Assembly (NCBI RefSeq): GCF_000577335.1
Contig: NZ_CBYL010000010.1
Span: 1-64,000, forward strand
Source: Faecalispora jeddahensis
GTDB taxonomy: Bacteria > Bacillota > Clostridia > Oscillospirales > Acutalibacteraceae
Direction of reading: 5' to 3'
DNA: 64,000 nt
In this document: one piece after another, positions 48,765-58,223 of the stretch
Position numbering within the stretch: position 1 is the stretch's first letter
How the letters are laid out: each line of letters opens with the position of its first letter
Translations under genes and position numbers: made by a program
Notes under the pieces: model-generated
Told to the model about the DNA's origin: nothing
The model's database searches: none
What the model saw: only the letters and a program-made list of their open reading frames with translations

Positions 48765-49217
48765 ATGACGATTCTTTCGGTGAGAAAAGAGTCGAATTAT
48801 GCGCAGACAGCCATCGCCTATTTTCAAAAGAATTGGGCAAGCGAAGAGAGCAAAATGGTATATGAAGATTGCATTCTGAACTGTCTCAATTCAGAATCCC
48901 CCTTACCACAATGGTATTTGCTCTATGATGGGGAAAAGCTGATTGGCTGTGCGGGAATGATTCCAAATGATTTTATCAGCAGGATGGATCTGTATCCATG
49001 GTTATGTGCCTTGTATATTGAGGAAGAGTACCGCGGTCATTCCTATGGCTCTTTGCTGATTGAGCAAATCAAAACGGATGCCGCAGAATTGGGGTACAAG
49101 CATTTATATCTTTGCACCGATCATGTAGGCTACTATGAGCATTACGGGTTTGAGTACATTGCGCAGGGGTACCATCCTTGGGGAGAAAGCGCAAGGATCT
49201 ATCAGTGCGGACTATAA
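48765..49217 (+). CDS. GNAT family N-acetyltransferase
   Basis: The 150-residue protein has the acetyl-CoA binding motif [24 protein letters not shown] (R-G-H-S-Y-G loop), and motif [18 protein letters not shown]. The acceptor cannot be predicted. It starts at ATG 48765 after AAGGAG and ends before a strong terminator. Confidence 0.9.
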   Translation: MTILSVRKESNYAQTAIAYFQKNWASEESKMVYEDCILNCLNSESPLPQWYLLYDGEKLIGCAGMIPNDFISRMDLYPWLCALYIEEEYRGHSYGSLLIEQIKTDAAELGYKHLYLCTDHVGYYEHYGFEYIAQGYHPWGESARIYQCGL

Positions 49218-49250
49218 CGGCCGTCGGTCTGTTGATACCATAAAAAATGG

Positions 49251-49292
49251 ACAGAGCCGTGTAGAATTACCTCTTCTACACGGCTCTGTTTT
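49251..49292. terminator. Intrinsic terminator
   Basis: ACAGAGCCGTGTAGAA/TTCTACACGGCTCTGT is a perfect stem with a TTTTC tail, between convergent genes. Confidence 0.92.
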
Positions 49293-49333
49293 CTTACTAC
49301 TCTTTTATTTTACTTCAAAAACGCACGTAATTT

Positions 49334-49984
49334 TTAAGGCCGCAGAAAAGATGGAGCCGCTGCGGACGCAATCGGCTGCGGGCAGGCCAAATGATCGAGC
49401 AGAGCGCAGAGCTGCTGTTCGTCAAAAACACAGTAATCGGCGTTGTCGCGCGCGGCGGGCGCAATCGGACGCGATCCGCCAAAGCCAATCCCTACGCTGG
49501 CCAGATGCAGCATTTCGGCGTCGCTGGCGCCGTCGCCGACGGCCACAAGAGGAGTGGGGAAATGGCCGACAATCTCTTTTTTGTTCAGATAATAGGAAAT
49601 CCGGTCTATGTATCCGTTTCTCGTGATGGTTTTGGAAGAAAAGCAGCGGCCTTCCATTTGAAGACGCTGCAGCAGCGTTTGTGTCCATACGTCAGGGTTT
49701 TCTGTTGCCAGAAAGCAGCGTTCGCGATGAGAGCGGATCCAGGCCACCAGGCGATCATTCAGAGCGAGCTCTCCGGCGATCTTTTGGGCGTCCTCCACAG
49801 GGATTTGGCGCAGCAGTTCAACCTGCAGCCGAAAGCTTTCTTCAAAGGGGAGCAGGCCGCGTCTGGCCTGCTCGGTAATCTCAGTCGATTTTTCTTCCAT
49901 TCCGATCTGCCGTGCCAATAGCGGCAGCAGTTCTTCCTGAGTGACGGTTGAATCCAGATCAAATATAAAATAAGGTTCCTGCAT
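49334..49984 (-). CDS. HAD-IB phosphatase, phosphoserine phosphatase-like
   Basis: The 216-residue protein has motif I FIFDLDSTVTQEELLP with the nucleophile Asp and the extra Thr-Val-Thr-Gln-Glu typical of SerB relatives, motif II FLATENPDVW, and motif IV VAVGDGASDAEML followed by GFGGSRPI. It probably acts on phosphoserine or a similar small phosphate ester. ATG 49984 follows GGAGGG. No serine pathway genes are adjacent. Confidence 0.82.
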   Translation of the reverse strand: MQEPYFIFDLDSTVTQEELLPLLARQIGMEEKSTEITEQARRGLLPFEESFRLQVELLRQIPVEDAQKIAGELALNDRLVAWIRSHRERCFLATENPDVWTQTLLQRLQMEGRCFSSKTITRNGYIDRISYYLNKKEIVGHFPTPLVAVGDGASDAEMLHLASVGIGFGGSRPIAPAARDNADYCVFDEQQLCALLDHLACPQPIASAAAPSFLRP

Positions 49985-50304
49985 GAACGAAAGTCCCTCC
50001 TACGGTTGATTCTTTCATTATAGCGGAAAGAAACGGCCGAGAAAAGCGAAATGCCAGAAGATACAGCTTTTAACATTATTTACAAGCCAAAACACCGGTT
50101 CGCTGGCTCTGGGGGCACTTTCAGGCAGTTTTTTCAAAATAAAATTCCGTAAAATACAGGTCACCTGACGCCGCTTTTTGGGCGCTGTTTTTGGGCCTGC
50201 GCAATTCCGGAAAGAAAGCTGGAAGAATTTACAGCTTGCAATGAGTTACAAAAGTGTTACAATTATGACAACTTATTACAAGCTTTTTCAAGGAGGTACA
50301 TAGT

Positions 50305-51390
50305 ATGAAACTACGTAAGTTATACGTCGCCGTATTAGCGGTTGCAATTGGTTCCACCGCTACAGTATCCGCGGTTGCTTACCAGCAGCAAGCCGTACCG
50401 ACCTCGGGTGGAGTAAAATCCTGCCCCACCAGCACGGTTACAAAGAATACAAGCACACCTTCCAGTGCAGTAGAAAAGGCGGTCAGCCAGGCGCTCGCAT
50501 CTGCCGGAAAGAGCACATCCTGCCCGCAGACCACAGTAAGCACCGCAGCCGCCAAGACTACCGCAGCGGCCAAGGCTTCCTCCGGTTCCTCTAACTGCAG
50601 CAACACTGCGGTGAAGGCACAGACCACCAGCACCTGCCCGACATCCTCCACGATTCCGGATCTCTCCGCTGTTTTGGATAAGGTCTCCTGCAAGCAGGCA
50701 GAAGCTGCAAAAACCACTACTGCCGGCAGCACGGTCAACGTGCCCAACTGCTTCCGTCAGCTGCTGGAGCGCTGCGGTGTTTCGGTGCCCGACAGCCTGA
50801 CTTCTCAGAAGAACTGCGGCAACTCCGGCTCTTCTTCCAGCAGCAAGCCGTCCTCCAGCAAGCCTGCTGATTCTTCCAGCAGCCAGTCCACATCCAGCAC
50901 GCCTTCTTCGAGCACTCCGGCTTCCAGCAAGCCCTCTTCCAGCACACCTGCCTCTAGTACACCTTCCTCCAGCCAGTCGAGCTCCAGCGCGGTTTCTTCC
51001 GCAAAGCCCTCCGACACGCTGACCTATGAGGAGCGCGTTGTTGAGCTGGTCAATCAGGAGCGTGCCAAGGTAGGCCTGAAGCCCCTGACCATGAACCTGA
51101 AACTGTCTGAGGTTGCAAGAGCAAAATCTCAGGATATGCACGATAAAAACTACTTCTCACACACCAGCCCCACCTACGGTTCTCCGTTTGACATGATGAA
51201 GCAGTTCGGGATTACCTACCGCACCGCGGGCGAGAACATCGCCATGGGCTACCGTACTCCTGAAGCCGTCATGGAAGGCTGGATGAATTCTCCCGGACAC
51301 AAAGCCAACATTCTGAACAGCTCTTATACCGAGATCGGTGTGGGCTACGTTTCTGATGGCAGCTATTGGACTCAGGAGTTCATCGGCTGA
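50305..51390 (+). CDS. Secreted CAP-domain (YkwD-like) protein
   Basis: The 361-residue protein starts at ATG 50305 behind AAGGAGG. A signal peptide (MKLRKLYVAVLAVAIGSTAT) precedes a Cys-containing region of about 170 residues with spaced cysteines, then a long Ser/Pro/Thr/Lys repeat (SSSTPASSKPSSSTPASSTP). The C-terminal CAP domain (about 245-361) has YEERVVELVNQERAKVGLKPL, SHTSPTYGSPFDMM, AGENIAMGYRTPEAVMEGW and NSPGHKANILN with the conserved His and Glu. YkwD-type proteins are extracellular and linked to the cell wall; function is unclear. Confidence 0.88.
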   Translation: MKLRKLYVAVLAVAIGSTATVSAVAYQQQAVPTSGGVKSCPTSTVTKNTSTPSSAVEKAVSQALASAGKSTSCPQTTVSTAAAKTTAAAKASSGSSNCSNTAVKAQTTSTCPTSSTIPDLSAVLDKVSCKQAEAAKTTTAGSTVNVPNCFRQLLERCGVSVPDSLTSQKNCGNSGSSSSSKPSSSKPADSSSSQSTSSTPSSSTPASSKPSSSTPASSTPSSSQSSSSAVSSAKPSDTLTYEERVVELVNQERAKVGLKPLTMNLKLSEVARAKSQDMHDKNYFSHTSPTYGSPFDMMKQFGITYRTAGENIAMGYRTPEAVMEGWMNSPGHKANILNSSYTEIGVGYVSDGSYWTQEFIG

Positions 51391-51483
51391 TTTTCGCCAA
51401 AGGTTCGATGACGGATCAGAACCGGCCGAATCCGGTACGGTTCGCCTGAGAAAGCAAAGAACAAGTTCATCCTTTTCAAATGA

Positions 51484-51518
51484 TAGAGGCCGCGAAGATT
51501 TTCTTCGCGGCCTCTTTT
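51484..51518. terminator. Intrinsic terminator
   Basis: AGAGGCCGCGAA/TTCGCGGCCTCT with a GATTTTC loop and TTTTG tail, between convergent genes. Confidence 0.9.
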
Positions 51519-51520
51519 GA

Positions 51521-52723
51521 TCAATATACAATTGCGCCGTATTTGGCGGCGGTGCGTTCAATCAGCTCCAGGTCGATCTGACAGTTGGTGTCTACGATCA
51601 GCCGCCCCTGTACGTAGCGCAAAGCCGCCTCCAAAATTGTGCGGCTGTCTGTGTGCACGGCCAGTGGCAGGCGGGTGACAGAGCCGAATTGAGAGAGCAG
51701 CATCACGTCGTCCAGCGTGTTCAGTTCGATTAGTGCGGCGTTCACCTGCTCGTCGTCCAGATCGATCAAATCCTCCTCCAGAGCGATGGAGCATTCGATC
51801 GGTTCGCTCAGGGTGATGTCACTGCCAAGGAAAAAGGCTTCGGTCTCCGTTGCAGACGCGTAGCAGTCCGCGTCGGCGTAATCCGATTCAAAAGAAAACG
51901 GCTCCTGCGCGCATTGGTGCAGCGCGCGCCAATGTTCGGGGGTCTGGTCACCGCCGATGCCAAGCACCGGAACGCCGGCGCGCAGTAGGGCCCGTGCCTG
52001 GTCTGCAAACTCCTCTGGCGAGAGACCGTCGGAAGAGGGAATCGCGCACAGCGGAACCGATGCGTGAGGCATTACCTCCTTCAGCAGCGGGAGCATCTCG
52101 AGCGGAGACATCGAGCCACCGAGACCGATGGCCTCCACACCCATGGCCTGCAGGGTGATCACGGCGGGTAAAAGTGAGCCGCCGGTGAGCGTTTTGCCGC
52201 TTTCGTCCACCGAAAGCGTGACAAAGACCGGGAAATCGGAGGTGCGCGAAGCGAGTACCGCCGCCCGCATATCTGCCATGGAGGACTGGTTCTCGATCAG
52301 CACAAACTCCGCGCCGCTTTGCTCCAACACGCGGATCTGATCGCGGTAGCCGTTGTAAATGTCATCAAAGTCCGCCTGCCCATAAGGGGGCACAAACAGC
52401 CCGCTGCTGCCGACCCGGGCGCCTACCGGAACCCCGAAACGCTGTGCGGCGCTGCGGGTGATCTCCAGAAGCCCCGCGTTCAGCAGGCGCACCTGCTCGC
52501 GCAAAGCTTCGCGGTGGTCGGGGCAAAAGGCGTGAGAAAAGGCGGTGGGAGCACACAGACCGCCGATTCCGGCAGCAAGCCACTCCTCCTGCTTTTTCCG
52601 CAGAAGCTCACCGTTCTGAAGCAGCCATTGCTCTGCACTCAGATCGTCGCCGGCGGAAGAAACGTGAAAATCTTCCGCGGCAGGGCCGCCCAAAAGGAAG
52701 GGCAGCCTCCAAGGAACATTCAT
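51521..52723 (-). CDS. MetH-like homocysteine S-methyltransferase-domain protein lacking the zinc cysteines
   Basis: The 400-residue protein begins MNVPWRLPFLLGGPAAEDF behind GGAGG. Residues 1-270 follow the homocysteine methyltransferase barrel (AGIGGLCAPTAF, GAEFVLIENQSSM, GVEAIGLGGSMSP, GIGGDQTPEHW). The usual Cys in the first zinc position and the Cys-Cys pair before TPEH are replaced by Gly-Gly and Gly-Asp, so zinc binding looks lost. Residues of about 345-390 (AVHTDSRTILEAALRYVQG) resemble the start of the MetH pterin domain. It may be a regulator or a different barrel enzyme. A stand-alone gene. Confidence 0.65.
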   Translation of the reverse strand: MNVPWRLPFLLGGPAAEDFHVSSAGDDLSAEQWLLQNGELLRKKQEEWLAAGIGGLCAPTAFSHAFCPDHREALREQVRLLNAGLLEITRSAAQRFGVPVGARVGSSGLFVPPYGQADFDDIYNGYRDQIRVLEQSGAEFVLIENQSSMADMRAAVLASRTSDFPVFVTLSVDESGKTLTGGSLLPAVITLQAMGVEAIGLGGSMSPLEMLPLLKEVMPHASVPLCAIPSSDGLSPEEFADQARALLRAGVPVLGIGGDQTPEHWRALHQCAQEPFSFESDYADADCYASATETEAFFLGSDITLSEPIECSIALEEDLIDLDDEQVNAALIELNTLDDVMLLSQFGSVTRLPLAVHTDSRTILEAALRYVQGRLIVDTNCQIDLELIERTAAKYGAIVY

Positions 52724-52812
52724 GATGACATCCTCCTGAAATTGATCCGAACTTTTATGGTAAAAAGCGCACCATAAAAATAAAATTTAAAATAGATATT
52801 TGTTTTTCAGCG

Positions 52813-54507
52813 TTACATCGATTCAGGCGCTGAAATTTTGAACATGGAAAGCACATTGCGAATCACGGTGGAAACCGCCGTGCAGAGAGCCAGACGTGCT
52901 GCCGTCAGGCTTTCCTCCTCGCCGCGCACGCGGCAGGTGTTGTAGAATTTGTGGAACAGCGTCGCCAGTGTGATCACATAGCGGTTGATGCGCGCCGGAT
53001 CGTAATCCTTGGCCGCCTGCACGATCTCTTCCGTGAACGACGACAGATGCCGGATCAGCTCCAGCTCCTCGGGTGCGGTCAGCAGGGCCAGCTCGCTGTC
53101 GGTGCAGGCGCGCGGGGCGATGCCGTCGCCCTCCAGATTCCGCAGGATGCTGCAGATTCTGGCGTTGGCGTACTGCACATAGTATACGGGATTCTGGGAA
53201 TCCTGCTGCACGGCCAGATCGAGATCGAATTCCATCTGCGAATTCGGCTCGCGCATATTAAACAGGAAGCGCGCCGCGTCTACGGGTACCTCGTCGAGCA
53301 GGTCGGCCAGCTGAATCGCCTTGCCGGTGCGCTTGCTCATGCGAACGACCTGACCGTCGCGGGTGAGCTTGACGAGCTGCATCAGCACAACGTCGAGCTG
53401 CTTGCCCGAAAGGCCGATGGCGTCGAGAGCACCTTTCAAACGGGCCACATGACCGTGATGGTCGGCGCCCCATACGTCGATGCACAGGTCGTAGCCGCGC
53501 TTTTCAATCTTGTTGCGGTGGTACGCGATGTCCGCCGCAAAATAGGTGGGGTTGCCGTTCTGACGGACGAGCACCTCATCCTTCTCCGCGCCGAAATCGG
53601 TGGCGCGGTACCACAGTGCGCCATCCTTTTCATACGTGAAGCCGCGCTGGGTCAGCAGATCGAGCGCTTCCTTCAGCTCGCCATTGTTGTGCAGCGTGCT
53701 TTCCAAAAACCACTGGTCATATTCGATCCGGTATTTTTTCAGGTCATCCTGCATCTTCTGAATGTTGCGGGGCAGTACATATTCCACCAGCTCGCTGCGG
53801 CGGGTTTCTTCATCGCACTGCATCAGCTTGTCGCCGAACGCATCTGCGTATAACTTCGCGTTATCCTTAATATCCTCGCCCTGATAGCCGTCTTCGGGGA
53901 ATTCCACGGCATCCTCGCCCAAAAAGAGCTGCTGGTACCGTGCGGAAAGAGAGGAACCGAATTTTTCAATCTGATTGCCGGCGTCGTTGACGTAGAACTC
54001 GCGCCATACCTCAAAGCCCGCCATGTCCAGAACAGCGGCAAGGCAGTCGCCGAGCGCGCCGCCGCGGGCGTTGCCCATGTGCATGGGGCCGGTGGGGTTG
54101 GCGGAAACAAATTCCACCATCACACGCTTGCGCTTGCCGTAATCGCTGCGGCCGTAGTCGCTGCCCAGCGCGGTAACGTCCTTCAGCACATCCACATAAA
54201 AGCGGGAAGAGAAGAAGAAATTCAGAAAGCCCGGGCCGGCGATTTCAAAGCGGTCGAAATAGGTGCCGTCAAGCACCAGGTGCTTTGTGATCAGCTCGGC
54301 AATTTTGCGCGGGGGCAGACGGAACGCGCGGGCCGAGACCAGCGCGGCGTTGGCGGACCAGTCCCCGTGGGCGCGGTCGGCCGGGATTTCGAGCGTAAAG
54401 GCGGGCATCGGTTCTGCGGGCAGTTCTTCTGCGGCAACCGCGCGCCCCACGGCGTTCAGAATGGCTTCTCTCAGCTCATCAGTGGCTTGCTGTACTAGTT
54501 TCGACAT
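52813..54507 (-). CDS. argS: Arginyl-tRNA synthetase
   Basis: The 564-residue class I synthetase has an N-terminal Add-1 domain (about 1-110), the HIGH-like motif NPTGPMHMGNARGG, the KMSKS-like VRMSKRTGKAI, and the C-terminal DALR anticodon domain ending near MFKISAP. It charges tRNA-Arg. Its start overlaps the end of the upstream DUF1934 gene by 29 bp, so the two are coupled, an order conserved in Firmicutes (ddl, ywiB, argS). Confidence 0.96.
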   Translation of the reverse strand: MSKLVQQATDELREAILNAVGRAVAAEELPAEPMPAFTLEIPADRAHGDWSANAALVSARAFRLPPRKIAELITKHLVLDGTYFDRFEIAGPGFLNFFFSSRFYVDVLKDVTALGSDYGRSDYGKRKRVMVEFVSANPTGPMHMGNARGGALGDCLAAVLDMAGFEVWREFYVNDAGNQIEKFGSSLSARYQQLFLGEDAVEFPEDGYQGEDIKDNAKLYADAFGDKLMQCDEETRRSELVEYVLPRNIQKMQDDLKKYRIEYDQWFLESTLHNNGELKEALDLLTQRGFTYEKDGALWYRATDFGAEKDEVLVRQNGNPTYFAADIAYHRNKIEKRGYDLCIDVWGADHHGHVARLKGALDAIGLSGKQLDVVLMQLVKLTRDGQVVRMSKRTGKAIQLADLLDEVPVDAARFLFNMREPNSQMEFDLDLAVQQDSQNPVYYVQYANARICSILRNLEGDGIAPRACTDSELALLTAPEELELIRHLSSFTEEIVQAAKDYDPARINRYVITLATLFHKFYNTCRVRGEEESLTAARLALCTAVSTVIRNVLSMFKISAPESM

Positions 54508-54937
54508 CTTTCTGTTCTGCCTCCTTGATGGTTATCAGGATTTCATTGATGCTGGACAAATCCGCATTGATGTCCAGCGTATAATTCACGGCCAGCTCGC
54601 CGCCCTTGTCATGAAGGCGGGAATCCACTTCGCTGGTGAACACACCGACCAGCAGCGCGCCAAAGCCGGTATCGTACTGACACTGGTGGCGCTTCCCCTT
54701 TTCGAGGATCAGCCGGGTGTTTCCGCCGCCGCGCATCAGGGTAACGGTATTGCCGCCGTCTACCTTCAGCACAGAGGTGGTGGCCGCATTGTTGCGGTCC
54801 GGGTCGTATTCCTTATAGACGATAAAGCGGGTATCGCCCTTGGTCACGTAAGAGCCGAGCGTTGTGAGCGTTACTTCACCCACGTCATCGTCAATCTTCT
54901 GCCGGCCGACGATATTAATCCAATAATTTTCCCTCAT
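54479..54937 (-). CDS. DUF1934 (YwiB-like) beta-barrel protein
   Basis: The 152-residue protein starts at ATG 54937 behind GGAGAGG. The sequence is rich in alternating strands: VTLTTLGSYVTKGDTRFIVYKEYD, TLMRGGGNTRLILEKGKRHQCQYDTGFG and LAVNYTLDIN, as in DUF1934. Structures in the family show a lipocalin-like barrel. The function is unknown, but linkage to argS is conserved. Confidence 0.88.
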   Translation of the reverse strand: MRENYWINIVGRQKIDDDVGEVTLTTLGSYVTKGDTRFIVYKEYDPDRNNAATTSVLKVDGGNTVTLMRGGGNTRLILEKGKRHQCQYDTGFGALLVGVFTSEVDSRLHDKGGELAVNYTLDINADLSSINEILITIKEAEQKDVETSTASH

Positions 54938-54986
54938 GGAACGTCCTCTCCTTCCGGTATCCTCCGGCAAACCGGAAGTACCGCGG

Positions 54987-56060
54987 TTAGAAATACACTT
55001 TCTCAAACGCCAGCTGAATCAGGCGGTCCAGCAGCTCGGGGTAAGAAAGGCCGGAGGCCTCCCAGAGCTTCGGGTACATGCTGATGCTGGTGAAGCCCGG
55101 CAGGGTGTTCAGCTCGTTGAGCAGAACGGCGCCGTCACTCTTGCGAACGAAAAAGTCTACGCGCGCAAGACCGCTGCAGCCGAGCATGCGGTAAGCCCGC
55201 AGCGCGTTTTCTCGCACCTCTTCGGCGGTTTCCTCCGGAATGTGGGCTGGGATGAACAGCTTTGCCGCACCGTTTTTATATTTGTCGTCATAATCATAGA
55301 ATTCCGCGCCGGAGGCGATTTCACCCACGATCGAGGCTTCGGGCCGCGAAAGGCCCAGAACGGCGCACTCCACCTCCTGCCCGACGATGGCCTCCTCCAC
55401 GACGACCTTGATATCCTCGCGGGCCGCGCGCTGAATGGCGGCGTCCAGATCTTCGGGGCGGGTGACCTTGCTGACACCAACGGAAGAACCGGAGTTCGCG
55501 GGCTTTACGAATACGGGGTAACCAAGACGCGCTTCGATCTTCCCCCGGATCTTCTCCGCGCCGGTGAGGTAGTTATCGGTAAAGAACCACAGGTAATGCG
55601 CCTGGGGGATTCCGGCGGTTTCAAGCAGGCTGTTGGTGATCGCCTTATCCATGCATACCGCAGAAACGAGCGACGAGCAGCCGACAAACGGAATGCCCGC
55701 CATCTGCAGCAGACCCTGCAGCGTGCCATCCTCGCCGTTTTTGCCGTGCAGCACCGGGAACACCACATCCACGGGGATGGTTTCAAGGCCGGTTTCGGTC
55801 TGGGCCAGAATGCCGTGAACCGTGCGGTCGGGCGAAATGAAAGCGGGGCGGTTTGCGGGATTTTGTTCCCAGCTTCCGTCGGGCAGCTCGGCAGTCTCGC
55901 CGGAAAACAGCAGCCATCGGCCTTCCCTGGTAATTCCGACTGGAACGACGTCATATTTGTCCTGCGGGATATTTTGAATCACAGAGGCCGCCGAAACACG
56001 CGAGACCTCATGCTCGGTAGAGCAGCCGCCAAACAGAACGGCGACAGTTGTTTTTGACAT
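54987..56060 (-). CDS. ddl: D-alanine--D-alanine ligase
   Basis: The 357-residue ATP-grasp enzyme starts at ATG 56060 behind ACGGAGGG. Motifs are VLFGGCSTEHEVS, FPVLHGKNGEDGTLQGLL, FVKPANSGSSVGVSKV, the omega loop YDYDDKYKNG whose Tyr-Lys-Tyr pattern fits D-Ala-D-Ala rather than D-Ala-D-Lac ligases, and the metal site LNELNTLPGFT. It makes the dipeptide for peptidoglycan precursors, so a vancomycin-resistance-type ligase is not suggested. Confidence 0.95.
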   Translation of the reverse strand: MSKTTVAVLFGGCSTEHEVSRVSAASVIQNIPQDKYDVVPVGITREGRWLLFSGETAELPDGSWEQNPANRPAFISPDRTVHGILAQTETGLETIPVDVVFPVLHGKNGEDGTLQGLLQMAGIPFVGCSSLVSAVCMDKAITNSLLETAGIPQAHYLWFFTDNYLTGAEKIRGKIEARLGYPVFVKPANSGSSVGVSKVTRPEDLDAAIQRAAREDIKVVVEEAIVGQEVECAVLGLSRPEASIVGEIASGAEFYDYDDKYKNGAAKLFIPAHIPEETAEEVRENALRAYRMLGCSGLARVDFFVRKSDGAVLLNELNTLPGFTSISMYPKLWEASGLSYPELLDRLIQLAFEKVYF

Positions 56061-56238
56061 GATATTCCCTCCGTATCCTTGCAAAATCGCGTGGCGCTCC
56101 GAATAGGTGCGTATGGTATTATGATACGCCGGCGGAAGCGCGGTTCATGCACTGCGGTAAGATACAATATTTCAAATATATATCATAGCACAAGTGGGGT
56201 GCGGGCGCAATGCGAAATTCGCGGGATTCGGGAGCGGC

Positions 56239-56481
56239 TTATTCCCGGTATTCGCCGCTCAGAATTTTGGGGATGCGCGACGCGGTAAAGGCGAGCAAAG
56301 CAAACCAGCTGAGGCAGATTAAAAAATATTGGGCCGCAAAAATCACGGCCATATCGCTGCTGGGGTAAGAAAACATCCGGTCAAACACCAAATCCGGTAT
56401 TTTAGTGGCCAGCAGTAGCAGCAGGGCGATCAGAACATCACCCAATATTTTTTTCCAATGATAATAAATATGCTCTTTCAT
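56239..56481 (-). CDS. Small two-helix membrane protein
   Basis: The 80-residue product starts at ATG 56481 behind GAGG. It has two hydrophobic segments, ILGDVLIALLLLLATKI and AQYFLICLSWFALLAF, and short charged ends. No family is recognised. A good start site and clear topology support a real gene. Confidence 0.65.
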   Translation of the reverse strand: MKEHIYYHWKKILGDVLIALLLLLATKIPDLVFDRMFSYPSSDMAVIFAAQYFLICLSWFALLAFTASRIPKILSGEYRE

Positions 56482-56794
56482 GTAGTTTCCTCACTTTCTG
56501 CAGATGCTTGTTATGTGGAACTAACACAGGCCTTCAGAACCGCACATTTTACAGCGCGGCTTCCGGGCTGTTTTCGGTGCTGCGGTATTTCCTGTTTTAT
56601 TATCATTTATCATATCACGTATGGTCTGCTCCGTCTATCCGCCCGGATAAAACGGCGTTTGGCATCCCCGCTGAAATTTACAGACATGCCCTAGTGACAA
56701 TCTGTGAAAAGTAGTGTATACTAAACTATGTATTTTCAAAGCAGAACCATCCACGGGCTGCGCCCGGGCGAATCATAAGCAGGAGTGATGATAG

Positions 56795-57598
56795 TTGGAA
56801 CAAAAAGCATTTGACCTGATTGCCGAAAAGGTGCGTTCCGTTCTTTTGGAGCAAGGATTCGAAAGAAAGGGGGACGTGCGGGAGGAACAGGGACAAGCTG
56901 CGATATATCTCGGTGAGGATGCAGCATACAGTGTGCTGTATGAGCGCAAAGCAGGGCTGTTTCATCTGCGCACCTGTGGGGTAGCCGACGGCAAGCCGGA
57001 CAACCAGTGGAAGAAGCTTTCCACATGGGCGTTTGACCCCGAATCCGACAGTGCGGCCTATGCGTCGAGCATTGCGGAGGATTTTGCGGAAACACTGGGC
57101 GGCAGCGACCGCAAGGCGCTGGTACGCCAGCAGAAAAAGAAAAAGAAAAAGGACGAGGACGCGGCGACTGATCCTCAGTTCCTCTTCAACCGTCTGGCCG
57201 GTATTTTCCCGGAGCTGCGCGCCGAGCTTGCGCAGGAGAAGGGAACCTACGAAGCCGTGCGCAGCGTTACTTTTACGCGCGAGCATGTGGTAGGCCGCGT
57301 AGAGCAGCTCGCCAAAGCCCATCCGGACAGCGAGCCTTTTAAAAAGCTGTGCAATGTTCTCAATGATATGTACAAGAACGGCGATATGGACGTTCGTTCG
57401 ATCATTACCATTGTTCTGCTCAACGGGATCAACGACCAGCAGGCGCTTGAGAACCTGAGCAAAAACTTCAGCGAGGATCTTTCCAAGGTGTACGCCAAGG
57501 CCAAAGCGCTGAAAGGCAAGAAAGTCCGGCCCGAAAAGAAGAAAAAGAAGCCGAAGTACAGCGGCGAAATGCTCCAAACGCTGGATGATCATGTATAA
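56795..57598 (+). CDS. Hypothetical cytoplasmic protein with basic linker and tail
   Basis: The 267-residue product starts at TTG 56795, nine bases after AGGAG. The N-terminal 110 residues (MEQKAFDLIAEKVRSVLLEQGF ...) look like a small alpha/beta domain. A Lys run (QQKKKKKKDEDA) links to a helical domain with VGRVEQLAKAHPDSEPFKKLCNVL and GINDQQALENLS, and the tail is again Lys-rich (KKKKKPKYSGEML). No membrane helix or signal peptide. I do not recognise the family. Confidence 0.7.
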   Translation: MEQKAFDLIAEKVRSVLLEQGFERKGDVREEQGQAAIYLGEDAAYSVLYERKAGLFHLRTCGVADGKPDNQWKKLSTWAFDPESDSAAYASSIAEDFAETLGGSDRKALVRQQKKKKKKDEDAATDPQFLFNRLAGIFPELRAELAQEKGTYEAVRSVTFTREHVVGRVEQLAKAHPDSEPFKKLCNVLNDMYKNGDMDVRSIITIVLLNGINDQQALENLSKNFSEDLSKVYAKAKALKGKKVRPEKKKKKPKYSGEMLQTLDDHV

Positions 57599-57678
57599 GC
57601 ATCAAAACCGGGTGTGCCCTGCCGCCGGCCGAGCGGTCGGGCAGGCGCGCTCCGCTTTTCAGTATGTGAAAAAAACAG

Positions 57679-57707
57679 TTGACCGCCGGATGAATCTATG
57701 TTACAAT
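57679..57707 (+). promoter_or_regulatory. Promoter of the rpmG-secE-nusG operon
   Basis: TTGACC at 57679-57684, a 17-bp spacer and TACAAT at 57702-57707, about 100 bp before rpmG. Confidence 0.75.
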
Positions 57708-57808
57708 ATATAATACCTCAATAAGGGGTTATTTTTTTGCGCCCTTTTAGAGGGAGGCCGTGGTCCTTTACGGATCCAATAATTTTCCGTGAAACGGGAG
57801 GTGCCGTC

Positions 57809-57958
57809 ATGAGAGTAAAAGTCACATTAGCCTGCACAGAGTGCAAACAGCGTAACTATGACACAATGAAGAACAAGAAGAACGACCCGGACAGGCTTGA
57901 GATGAATAAGTACTGCAGATTCTGCAAGAAGCATACTGTTCATAAGGAAACGAAGTAA
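57809..57958 (+). CDS. rpmG: 50S ribosomal protein L33
   Basis: The 49-residue protein starts at ATG 57809 behind GGGAGG; an upstream in-frame start is rejected. It has two CxxC pairs (CTEC and CRFC), so it is the zinc-binding form of L33. [29 protein letters not shown] is the family core. It is followed by secE at 18 bp. The window contains no cysteine-free alternative L33. Confidence 0.96.
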   Translation: MRVKVTLACTECKQRNYDTMKNKKNDPDRLEMNKYCRFCKKHTVHKETK

Positions 57959-57976
57959 GTCGGAGGGAGAAAACAG

Positions 57977-58204
57977 ATGGCTGAGAAGAAACCGAACGCT
58001 CTCGTCAGATTTGGCCAGGGCGCGGCAAAGTTTTTCCGCGACTGCAAAAGCGAACTCAAGAAGATTGTCTGGCCTACCCCGAAGTCGGTGTTTAAAAATA
58101 CCGGCGTGGTTCTGGCAATGATTCTGATTATCGGCCTGTTCATTTTCGGCCTGGATACCGTTTTTATGAATCTGCTGGGACTGTTTATGAATATTGCGAA
58201 GTGA
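57977..58204 (+). CDS. secE: Preprotein translocase subunit SecE
   Basis: The 75-residue protein has an amphipathic segment (FFRDCKSELKKIVWPTPKSVFKNT), the family's most conserved part, and one transmembrane helix (GVVLAMILIIGLFIFGLD). It stabilises SecY in the membrane channel. It is between rpmG and nusG, the universal order. Confidence 0.97.
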   Translation: MAEKKPNALVRFGQGAAKFFRDCKSELKKIVWPTPKSVFKNTGVVLAMILIIGLFIFGLDTVFMNLLGLFMNIAK

Positions 58205-58223
58205 GTATGCGGAGGAAATAACT

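Noticed and set aside
50800-51000. Antisense frames over the Ser-rich repeat of the CAP protein
   Set aside because: Low-complexity artefacts of the repetitive codons.
54987-56060. A vancomycin-resistance D-Ala-D-Lac ligase
   Set aside because: The omega loop has the Tyr-Lys-Tyr pattern of D-Ala-D-Ala ligases and there are no vanH or vanX neighbours.
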